DNA from: Euleptes europaea
Taxonomy: Eukaryota > Chordata > Lepidosauria > Squamata > Sphaerodactylidae
Reading direction: 5' to 3'
NCBI RefSeq assembly: GCF_029931775.1
Contig: NC_079318.1
Coordinates: forward strand, 78,527,614-78,591,613
DNA length: 64,000 bases
In this document: positions 46,001 to 58,000 of the stretch, one piece after another
Position numbering within the stretch: position 1 is the stretch's first letter
Layout of the letters: each line of letters opens with the position of its first letter
Notes under the pieces: model-generated
Database searches by the model: none
What the model was told of the DNA's origin: nothing
Seen by the model: only the letters and a program-made list of their open reading frames with translations
Translations under genes and position numbers: made by a program

Positions 46001-49000
46001 CCAGCATTCTAGCCATGGCTGTATACCGGCTCTTAAAAAACTGATCTGAGGGGCTTGGTTGAGTTTTAATCTTCTAAAAGGGTTGCCACTGCTGCTTCCT
46101 TGGGTGAGGGTGGGGAGAGGTGTGAATGCTGGCTGTGCTTGCTGGCTCCAGGCCACGTTTGCACAGCACAAACTAGCCGCCTACCTGCCTCAAGGACACT
46201 CTGCTACCCTGCTTTCCCCTTGCAGTGTCCCACACTGCTGCACCATTCGCTGCTGTTTCTAGATCCGGGAGGTGGGGATCTCCCCAGTTGGGAGTGACCC
46301 CGAAGGCAAGGAGAGTTTGGGGGGGCGGGAGATGGCTATCGCTCAGTCAACAACCTGGCAGGAGCCAAGGGCTGCCCAAAAGCTTCCTGCTTGCCACTCC
46401 TTCAAAAAAAATGTGTGTAGGTTCTGCCTTCCCTCCCAGAGAAGGAAAGAGTCTGAGGCTTGGCAGGCTTGATGTGATTTGTGGACCATCCACTGGAAGA
46501 TGAGGGTCTAGTCACATCAGGGCAGCCATGGTGCTGACAGCAGAGCAGATGGATCCAGCACCTCACTGCTTCCTGCTCTGTCAAAGGCACACGAGATCTG
46601 GCTCATGTTTGCTGGAGCCACAAGCCTCCCTTGAACTGTGAGAGGGTCAGTCTTCTGCTCAGAGAACATAGGGACTCTTGCCCTTTGCAAAGACAGGGAG
46701 ACAGTTCCCTTTGCTTCACAGAGACCCGTGTGCCATTGGCAACTGAGAAGGCCAGGCTTCTTCAGGTCATGTGGTGTATGCCTGGGCTGTGATATGGACA
46801 GGGGTCCACCCTGCCCCTCCCCAAACTGTCTCCACTATTTGTGGATGTCAGAAATGAAGCTGCCTTATACTGAGTCAGATCCTTGGTGTATCCTGGTCAG
46901 CTTTCTCTACTCTGACTGGCAGCAGCTCTCTAGGCTCTTATCGCCTTCTAACCTGTTTTTTTAAACTTGTGATTCCAGGGATTGAAACTGGGACCAAAGC
47001 AGGTGCTCTGCCAGTGAGTGAAAGCCACTCCCCTCATGCTGAGCCAGGCCTTTTGGTGGTGCCAGAGGATATGCTCCTAGCCAGCGTGGTGTAGTGGTTA
47101 AGAGCGATGGTTTGGAGCGGTGGACTCTAGTTTGGAGAACTGGGTTTGATTCCCCACTCCTCCACATGAGCGGCGGATGCTAATCTGGTGAACCGGGTTG
47201 GTTCCCCCACTCCTACGCATGAAGCCAGCTGGGTGACCTTGGGCTAGTCACAGTTCTCTTAGAGCTCTCTCAGCCCCACCGACCTGACAGGGTGTCTGTT
47301 GTGGGGAGGGGAAGGGAAGGTGATTGTAAGCTGGTTTGATTCTGCCTTAAGTGGTAGAGAAAGTCAGCATATAAAAACCAACTCTTCTTCTAGCCATAGT
47401 TTGGAGAGGATCCACTGTGGGCCAGAAACACAGAAGTTCAAGAGTGTAGCAGATATGCCCAAGTAAGTTCAAGAGCGTAGCAGATATGTCCAAGTACTGC
47501 GTGAAACATTTGTATGTCCTGGCAAGTTTTTCCTCTGTGTGTGTGTGTCGGGGGGGGGGGGGACACTACAGATGCCCCATCAGGCCCAGTAAGCTCTCTG
47601 GTTCTGCATACAAGCACAGTGGGAGTTCTCAAGGACTTGTGCCCTTACCACTGCAGATAAGTTAAGCAAAATAGGTGTGCACAGTTAACTGCAAATGTAC
47701 ACTGTCACATGGACCAAGTGGGGTACAGATGCAGCAAAGTGGTGCCCTGTAGGGGTAATCAGCTATAATTGGAGAAACAAGACTTTGGCTTAGGAAGCTT
47801 CAGGGTTGTTGGGGAATGTTTGAGTCTGCAGAAAGGTCTGCTCTGAAAGGAAGCATGCAGCTCTCTTTAGCTCTGTTGCAATCTGTGTCTGCTCTTGTCT
47901 TGAGGACTAGGGTCTTGACATTCAGAGGTGATGAGATGCCTGTCAGCTGTCTACAGTGGCCCATCTTGTTCAGAAGCTTGAATGCAGAATGGCCGATGTC
48001 ATTTAAAACCCTGTGACAGTGGCAAAAATGATCAGGTTAGATCAAAATCTTCCTTTTTTGCCTGCATTTTCCACGTCTGTATCCCTCCCTCCCTATTGGG
48101 ATTGTGAAAAGTGGTCAGGCGTGTTTCAGAAGAAGAAGAGTTGGCTTTTATATGCCAACTTTCTCTACCACTTAAAGGAGACTCAAACCGGTTTACAATC
48201 CCTTCCCCTCCCCACAACAGATACCCTGTGAGGTGGGTGGGGCTGAGAGAGTGTGACTAGCCCAAGGTCACCCAGCTGACTTCATGTGCAGGAGTGGGGA
48301 ATCAAACCCGTTTCTCCAGATCAGACTCCACCACTCCAAACCACCACTCTTAACCACAACACCACGCTAGCTACAGATGATCCTGATGGTTCAATTCCTG
48401 TCTTCCAGATGGTTCAGCTCCCATCTTTCCCAGCAAAATCTTGCCCATTCCCAACCAAGTGTGGGGTCACCCTCACCAACCAACCTGCCAACAGTTTCAC
48501 TGGGTTTGGGGCAGTTAGCTGCTGGGTGAATTTCCCTCCTGAACAGGTTCTGGTGGAGCCCTACTAGGGACCCCCCCAGCTGCACTCTGCCCCTTCCCCC
48601 CCTCTCCTGGCAGCCAGCCACACACTGTTGCATCCCCAGCCGAGCAGGACCATCCATCAGGTGTCCTGGAATCGGCCTGCCTTTCTGCAGGGAGGGTGGG
48701 TGAGCAGAGCTGGCAGTCCCCCAAAGCGCTTTGTGGGTGAAGTCATCGCCCTGGGAGTCGTCAATCTCGGTGGCGCGGCTGGCACAGAGCAACTCTCATC
48801 CCATTATGCTTGGCAGGCCTGCCAGCTGCGTCATTCGGGTGCCACCTCCCCCTCCCCCTTTTCATGTTTGAATGAATGAACGGAGGGATGAATGAGCAGA
48901 GGAGGGAAGGGAGCGTTTGTTGCTGGATTTGTCAATGAGCAAGTGGGGAAAGCCGAGCCAACATACAGTGTCTGTGATGCCACATCAAAAGAGGGAGAGA

Positions 49001-52000
49001 CTGCCGGGGGTCTCCTTAGAGGGGAGGACTTGCCCTTATTGGGGATTGAGTATCCCGCCCAACAAAGTCTGTACAGGCACTTGTTGGGGTGAACGGTCTT
49101 AGTGTTTCTGGTGCTGATGGAAAGTGAGGAAAGAACAGTGGGCTTCAACTCATGGGTCAGGACCCTCACATGAACACATGAAGCCTGCCTTATACTGCAT
49201 CAGACCCCCTTGGTCCATCAAAGTCAGTACTGTCTGCTCAGACCAGCAGTGGCTCTCCAGGGCCTCAGGCAGGGGTCTTTCACATCACCTACTTACCTAG
49301 TCCCTTTAACTGGAGATGCCGGGGATTGAACTGGGGACCTTCTGCATGCCAAGCAGATGCTTTACCACTGAGCCACAGCCCCTCCCTCTCATGACCCTCA
49401 GGTGGTCATGAGACACTGTATTTTTTGCTGCCACTTTTGGGAAGGCCATACTGCTCTTGCACATGTGCAGAGGAGCAAGAGCACCACACCTGCCTATTTG
49501 TGCAGAGAAGAGCAGCAAAGGGGAGCTCTCCACTTAGCACTGGAGAGCATTCCTCCCTGGCTTTGACCGTCGGTTTGTCCCTTGCTAAGATATGCCTTCT
49601 GGCACTTGGCTTGCCCTTCCTGTTCCCAGCTCTCTTGGCCTGCTGCCTGCTCCCCTGGCCTCCATGTCAGCGAGGTCATAACTTTGGCTCCTCCTGTCAT
49701 GTGACCCAGGTTCGAATCCCCACTCTGCTGTGGAAACTTGCAGGGTGCCCTTGGGCCGCCTGCACACTCTCAGCCTAACCAACTTCACAGGGTTGTAGTA
49801 ATGAGGATGAAAAAGAGGAGAGACAACAGTGTTGGGAGGGGGTCGTGGCTCAGTGGCAGAGTGTCTTCTTTGCATGCATGAGGTCCCAGGTTCAATCACC
49901 AGCATCTCCAGTTAAAAGGATGAGGTAGTGGGTGATGTGAGAGACCTCTAAGCGAGACTGGAGAGCCGCTAAGAGCCTTGGGGTTATACTGGACCCAGTG
50001 TTATTGCTGGAGAAGCAAGTTCACACACATGCAAAAATGGTTTTCTCCCAACTCAGCCTAGCCCAAAAGATGGCCCCTTACCTTGGTATGGCCAATCTGG
50101 CCACCTGGATCCAAACCACAGCGACATCTAGACTACTGCAATGCACTGTACATTGGACTCCCCTCAGGATCAATTCGGAAACTCAAATTGGCGCAGAACG
50201 CCGCAGCTTGGCAACTATTGGGAGCTGTTTTATACGTATGCTTTGCTTCAGTTCTGTTTTTAGATTTCCGAATGGTTCTACAACCCTAATCCTATTGTAC
50301 TGTTTATTAACTATCGGATCCCCTCGATTGTATTGACTCACTCTGTGTAATCCTTGAGTCCAAGTGAGTAAGGTGGACTATAAACAATGTAAATAAATAA
50401 ATATGTACATATGTGGTTGCTTTGGGCCCCCCATGGTGGAGATAAGCAGGGTATAAGTAAGTGAACAAATGCTTGTGGCTCACGGGGCCACTTATTGCCT
50501 GGTAGTTCCAGGCAACAGGACTGAAAAGGCTGAAGACATCTCATGTACAAGACTGGCCGCTGGATGCCTTTCAAGTCTCCAGTTCCAGCCTTTTCCTTCC
50601 TCTGCTCCTAAAATCTCCCCCCTTCACCTATGACACAGCTCCTTCCTGGTATCCTACCTGCTTTCGTGCCATCATGTTGCTTGATGGGGCTTACCTCCTG
50701 GGAGGCATGAAACTCATCCAGATTTTTACAAAGCATCAGGAGAATCTGTGCTTATGGCAGAGGGGACGTTCCACCAGGCAGCCCTTTTGGGGTTGCCTTG
50801 CAGACCATCCCAGCACCTTTTAATCCAGGGGTCCCCCAACCTTTTTGAGCCTGCAGGCACATTGGGAATTCTGGCATGGCATGGTGGGCGAAGCAACAGA
50901 ATGGCTGCCACGGGAGGTGGAGTCAGCCACAACTTGACACAGTACAGATCCTTGTGCTGTGGTGGCAGCTGCTGCCAAAGCAACATTTAAAAAAAAATCT
51001 GCACAGCCAGTCAAATCTCCAATGGTCAATCAGAGGCCTTGATGGGCAAAAGTCCTACCTGGCCCAACTTGCTTCCTAAAAGCATTTGGCGGGCACTAAA
51101 ATGGGTGTCAGCGGGTGCCATGAGGCCCACGGGCACCATGTTGGGGACTCCTGTTTTAATCCTCATTTTACTGTGGTTGGGCTGGCTTGTGGGGCACAGT
51201 GCTGAGTGAGGCAGCCAACAAATTTCCTTAATGTCTGGGGTTGATTCCCCAGGATCTGGTGCTCTGAGCATACCTGGGAAACTGAAGGAGGATAGCTGAA
51301 TCTTAGAACAGTTCCTTGGAACTTGGCAGACCCAGCAGCATCCTTGGCTCTGGCTGGGTCCCTTTGCCCTTGGCTCATTTTATTTATTTATTTATTCACA
51401 GTCTGCACTCTTTTTTGGGGGGAGACTGGAAGCTCTTCCAAGCCTATAGGGCTATGGCTCACCCCGCTGCCAGCCGGCTAGCTCCAAGAGGGGAGGTGTG
51501 ACATCAAAGAGACACTGGTTGGCATTTTCAGGAGCTGGGAGCCCCAGTGCTTTGTCAGAAGCAGCATAGGAGGCACTATTTCCAATCCAGACTTTGGTAA
51601 AGATTGAAACAGTCCTGACTCCCCTCTCCTACATACACAACTTACAGTCCCCCAGAAGGTCGGACCAGAACCAACAGGTTGAAATTAAATCAAAAGAGTT
51701 TCCGTCTAGACATTAAGGAGAACTTTCTAACAGTTAGAGCGGTTCCTCCCCAGGAGGTGGTAGGCTCTCCTTCCCTGGAGGTTTTTAAGCAGAGGCTAGA
51801 TGGCCATCTGTTAGCAATGCTGATTCTATGACCTTAGGCAGATGATGAGAAGGAGGGCATCTTGGCCATCTTCTGGGGCATGGAGTAGGGGTCACTGGGG
51901 GTGGGGTGGGGAGGTAGTTGTAAAATTCCTGCATTGTGCAGGGGGTTCGACTAGATGACCCTGGTGGTCCTTTCCAACTATGATTCTATGACTCAGGGGG

Positions 52001-55000
52001 TAATTATCTTCCACTTAGCTTTTGCTGTAGAAAGGTCTTTTCTTCAGGGAAGGGGTGGGTGTGTCTGTGCATGTGCACCCTGTTCCTAGTCCAGAAAACT
52101 TTGCTAATAACTAGGAGGAGAGGCTCTGGCTTTTCATGCAGAAGGTCCCAAATTCAGTCCCCAGCTTCTCCAGCTAAAAGGATCAGGTAGCAGGAGATGT
52201 GAAAGACCCCTGCCTTAGACGCTGGAGAGCTGCTGCCAGTCTGAGTAGATGATATTGACTGTGATGGACCAATAGTCTGATTCAGTATAAGGCAGCTTCT
52301 TCATGCGTATTCATTGCAGTTCCTTGGATGTTTGCAGTGGAGTTTTGCAGCTGTGGTTCTGAGCCTCCCCTGGTATGGCAAAGTGGATCTGGTGGTTCCC
52401 ACAGCTGGCCCTAGAAATGGGGCCAGCAGAGGCTGGGTGACCTCCGAATTCCATCGCCAGGAACTGTGGCTGCAGGACTGGAGTATAGGATTCAGAACTT
52501 TGGGGCTGGGGCTGCCACCAAGGAACCCAGCAGCTCCTGAGCATTATGTGTTGGTGCCTCCAACTTGGCCAGATAGGAATCTTGGTCTGGGGAGGCGACA
52601 AATAATACAGAATGGATCTTACGAGGTTCATGCATTGCTTGACTTTGGAAACCAGGTAGCAGGAGTCTTGTGGGAGCTTTTTGGGAGGGTTTCTGTTGTG
52701 GACCAGTTGGGTTCCCCAGAGCATGGCTAAGGCACCATTTCGAGGAAGAAAAGGAAGCCCAGCTCCTACAAGCTGATGGGTTGGCAGAAGTACCCCGCCC
52801 AGTGTCTATGGGACTCAAGAACTTAAGATAACCCATGGAAGCATTCCTGGGCTAGAGGAACTCCTTGTCCCATTATTCCTGCAAGGTTGGCACATGTATA
52901 TATTTTAAGATTTGTGCGGGCTTGTGTCCTTACTGTCTTAGTCTCTTGAGACTGTGGGAGAGGGCAAACCTGCTCAACGAAACGGAAATTGATTTTCCAC
53001 AGGGGCTCTGGTGGGTGCCGGAGATGTGATCTCTCAGCAGCTGGTGGAAAGGAGAGGGCTGGCTGGACACAACGGCCGGAGGACCCTGAAGATGATGACC
53101 GTTGGCTTTTGCTTTGTGGTAAGCACAAGGAGAAAATACAGAAGAAATCGAAAGGAAATGCTGGTGAGCCTTCCGAGCCTTGGCTGATCCCAAGGTTTTC
53201 CCAGCAGCTCTTTCCACCGCTGGTCCCTCAGGGCCAGAGTGTGGAGGCAAAGCGTCAGCCTCTACAAGTTCTGGTGACATGCTATGATGTGGTGCATCAG
53301 CTGCTGGAGAAGTCCTGCTACAGGCCATGTGCAAGAGGAATACCTGGCTGTCCCTTGAGCCACTTCTCATGGAAAAGCCCCACTGGTTCAATGTGGGAAT
53401 AGGTTGAGAGCTTCCATGTTTAAAATTCCTGAATATGGGTGGGAGGGGTGGTGTTAGTGCTTCTTCTGGCTCTTCTCTTCCTGGACTACGATCTTAGGAA
53501 GAGATCTGGTGGGTAATTCATTCAGCCCAACCCCACACCAGCCCCCCCCCCCCCCCCGTCATCACAAGCTCTGCCATCTCAAGCATTTCTGACCAAAGCC
53601 TTCCTTGCAGGGCCCGGTGATCGGAAGCTGGTACCAAGTGCTGGATCGTCTGGTACCAGCCAAGACAAAAGTGGCTGCTCTCCAGAAGATGCTGCTAGAC
53701 CAGGTCAGGGGGACATTTGTGTGTCCTGGCAAGTGTGCGGGCTGACACATACCCCTTCCCCACCCCTTTTTGCAGCGCTCTGTGCATGTTCGCAGATGAA
53801 GATGAACTTCAGCTCTTTCTTCAGGCTCTACTGCCGACGGTGCTCCTGCACATGGGCCTGGGATGCCAGATTCCACTGCCAGTGGAGCTGCTGCCCCATT
53901 CTGGAGCTTTTTTGCCACAAGGCCCTGCCAGGCACATTCCCTTCTCTTGCTCTAAGGGTCTCCTCCCAGTTGGCCACCCCAAATTTAGCTGTTGGTCTGT
54001 CAAGCAAACGTCTGTGTGTGGGAAACGGTGGAGGCCGGGGGCTCGCCTCTTCTTCCTTTTAAGTAAAAAGTAAAGGTCCCCTGTGCAAGCACCGGGTCAT
54101 TCCTGACCCATGGGGTGATGTCACATCCCAACGTTTACTAGGCAGACTTTGTTTACGGGGTGGCTTGCCAGTGCCTTCCCCAGTCATCTTCCCTTTACCC
54201 CAAGCAAGCTGGGTACTCATTTTACCGACCTCGGAAGGACAGAAGGCTGAGTCAACCTTGAGCCAGCTACCTGAAACCAACTTCCGTTGGGATCGAACTC
54301 AGGTCATGAGCAGAGCTTTTGACTGCAGTATTGCAGCTTACCACTCTGCACTACGGGGCTCTTATGCATTTAAAGGTAAAGGTCCCCTGTGCAAGCACCG
54401 GGTCATTCCTGACCCATGGGGTGACGTCACATCCCAACGTTTACTAGGCAGACTTTGTTTACGGGGTGGCTTGCCAGTGCCTTCCCAGTCATCTTCCCTT
54501 TACCCCCAGCAAGCTGGGTACTCATTTTACTGACCTCGGAAGGACAGAAGGCTGAGTCAACCTTGAGCCGGCTACCTGGAACCAACTTCCGTCGGGATCG
54601 AACTCAGGTCGTGAGCAGAGCTTTTGACTGCAGTACTGCAGCTTACCACTCTCCGCCATGGGGCTCCTTCCCTTGCCCCCTCCCACAGGCTTTCCTGTTC
54701 GGAGTCTTCTGCTCAGCTTGCTCTTGGCCACAGGCATTGCTGGCTTCCCTCCTTGCCTCTGAACTTTCTTTCCCTTCCAGGGCGGGTTTGCCCCCTGCTT
54801 CCTTGGCTGTTTCCTGGCTGTGGTGGGCACACTCAATGGCTTGTCCGTGGAAGAGAACTGGAGCAAGATCAAGCGGGTGAGCCAGCGTTGGGCATGCCCC
54901 AGGGAAGGGGTGGGTGGGCTGCAAGGGGGAGGCCACACCCCTGGGCCCCAAACCATCTGGCAAGCCTGTCACTCTCTCGCACAAGTTACCTTGGAATACA

Positions 55001-58000
55001 GACCCTGGCTGGCCGGCCCAAATGGTTCTTCGTGAAATACCCCACATCCGCTAGGAGCCCATTTCTGCAATGAAGAAAACAACTGTTGTTCATTTATATG
55101 GGTAAGCATTAGAAGCCGTGAGTGTGGAAAGTAGGGCAGTAGTCCCTGCAATCCAACCCATGGGCACAAAGGCAGGGTCATTCAGAGTTTGTCTGAGGCT
55201 GCTGGTGGAAGGGCAGGTGGGTTGCAAGGGGGGGGCTCTTGGCGGAGCTGGATCTGATCAAACCGGGTCGTTCTTTCCGTGTTGTAGCTCGGAACTCCTG
55301 TGCCTCGGCTCTTGGCCAGGCAACGCCTGTTGGGCGATCTTCTTGCTTCTGGCAAATCAGCCTCCCCAATCGAGCTCCCTTCCAGCCTTCTTCTTCTCCT
55401 CCTCCCCCCCCTCCTCCTCCCCCCTGGGCAGGGACTGCTGAAATGTATAAGCCAGAGCTCTGACAGTGAGGCCAGAGGGGGAGGCCTTTGGATTTGATAA
55501 AAGAAGACATCATTGATTTGGGTGAGGGCAGATTTTGGCACTCAAGAGAGGAGGTGGAGTCAACGGGAAACCGACACACCCTAGAAATTTGGGGGGCATA
55601 GACGGAAATCAGTAGCTAGCTGGAGATGGCTTTTGGAAAATATGGGGAAGAAGAAGAGTTGGTTTTTATATGCCCGCTTTCTCTACCACTTAAGAAAGAA
55701 TCAAACCAGCTTACAATCACCTTCCTGTCCCCACAACAGACACCCTGTGAGGTAGGTGAGGCTGAGAGAGCTCTAACAGAGCTGTAACTTGCCCAAGGTC
55801 ACCCAGCTGGCTTTGTGTGTAGGAGTGGGGAAACAAATCCAGTGCACCAGATTAGCCTCCGCCGCTCATGTGGAGGAGTGGGGAATCAAACCCGGTTCTC
55901 CAGATCAGAGTCCACCACTCTTAACCACTACACCACCAAGTGGTAGGGAAGGTGTTGTCTGGGAGATGGCAACCACCAGGCAGGAATGGATAGGACTAAA
56001 GGGGCTTGTGCAGGAGGTGGGCAGGATCAAGCAGGTCATCGATTCATCTCTGCAGTGCCCTTAGGGGGTGGTGCCAGCCCTGGCTCTCCACCATTGGCTC
56101 ACTCCCCTACAGTCCCATGTTGGGGCGGGGAGATGCTCCTGGAACCCTTGCAAGCAGGTGAGTCAGTGTGTAGCTGGCACCAAGTGAGCTGGCAGCCACA
56201 GGGCTGCGGGGGGACAGAGGAGGCAGCAGCAGCCCTCTTGCGAAAGGCGTCATCTCAGGCACTTTGCTCCAAGGCTGAAGTGCGCTCCCAAATCCAGCTC
56301 TTTCCTGTCTTCTGTGGCCAGGGATGAACAGTCATCCTCTTCACCACCCCCTTCAGTAGATGAAAATCGCACCCTGCCAGATACGCCTAGCTCCTTCTGC
56401 CTATTTTGTAGTCTTTAATCATTCATTGTAAGCCTTTTCCCAAGCACCCTGCTTGGGCTGGTGTGCCTGGAGCTGAGGTCCTGGCAGTGCTGGGCCCTTT
56501 CTGGCAAAGGAAGATCCGGCAAAAGAAGGACCTTGTTGTTGACTAGGGCCCCCTCGGGCATCTGCTCCTGACCCTTAACTTCCCTTCCAGAAGCCCGGCA
56601 CTCTTGCCCTTCATCTCCCGCTTCCAGCACTTCTAGGGAGCTGCCCTCTCCCCCCGTTCCTGCATCGGTGTCCTCTGAGTCACTCAGCCGAAGCTTGGCT
56701 CAGGGGCCAGCTGGTTTGACATGCACAGTCATGATACAAGCGCAGTGCGATGCCTTAGCAATATGTTTTCTGTGTTTTTCTTTTCTTGTCCGGCGTAGGA
56801 CTCTCTCGTCTCCGCAGAGACTAAAAACTTCTTGTTTGCCAACCAGAGATGAGTCAGGAGAGGGTAAATTTCAAAGAGCTCTGGTTCAAAGGAGTTTGTG
56901 AGGAGGGGGGCATTCAGTGGGTGGGTGGGGGTGATCTGGGAACCAAACCCAGCAAAGCCCCTGTATCCTCAAAATCCAGCCAAGCCAGTCAAGACCCCAT
57001 ATGGGAAAGTTAATGCTGGTATCCCTCTCCTCCTTTCTGTCTTCTCAGCCCCCCCCCCAAATCCCATTTCCACATACCAAGGAAATAAAGTTCGGGAAAC
57101 CCATTTACTTGGGATCTGGGTATTGAATAGGCAATTTTTTTAAATACCCACCTGTCCTCCCAACTCCTAGCCAAAATCAGTCTGGGAGACCCTGCAGGAG
57201 AAGAGGGTTACTAGCTCACTAGAAGACAGGAGGGGGCTCTTGAAAAGGTAACTGTCCCGTGACGTCGGACTGGGACATTGACCGTGTAGATGGACACGAG
57301 AGGAGGGGGGGGGGCACGCTAAGGTTAGCCTGTTTCCCCATTTGGATGTCAGTCAAGGAGAAGGTCATGTCAACTTTCAACAGGTACATGCAGTGTTCTG
57401 CCATGTCCCCACCCCATTAGAGGACTCAACCTTCAGTGATGCAACCAGGCTTGAGCAAGAAAGCGCATGCCTGATTTCCTTCCAGCTTTGCTTTAGGTAG
57501 ACAGTCGGTCCCTTTGACCAGAGCTGGCACGGGGAAAGTTAGGCTTCCTGTGGTTGCTGCTTTATTCATAAATTGGAACTCTTTAATGTGAAGTGATGGT
57601 ATCACTTTACTCTGCTCTGGTTAGACCTCACTTAGAGTACTGTGTTCAGTTTTGGGCACCACAATTTAAGAAAGATATAGACAAGCTGGAACATGTCCAG
57701 AGGAGGGCAACAAAGATGGTGAGCGGTCTGGAAAGTCCTATGAGGAAAGGTTGAAGGAGCTGGATATGTTTAGCCTGAAGAGGAGAAGACTGAGAGGGGA
57801 TATGATAACCATGTTCAAGTACTTGAGGGGCTGTCATATTGAGGATGGTGCCGAATTGTTTTCTGTTGCCCAAGAAGGTTGGACCAGAACCAATGAGTTG
57901 AAATTAAATCAAAAGAGTTTCTGTCTAGACATTAGGAAGAATTTTCTAACAGAGCGGTTCCTCAGTGGAACAGGCTTCCTTGGGAGGTGGTAAGTGCTCC

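Noticed and set aside
54165-54880. Reading frames of 120-150 residues around 54.2-54.9 kb
   Set aside because: They translate Sauria-type SINEs and run over the MPV17 exon in the wrong frame.
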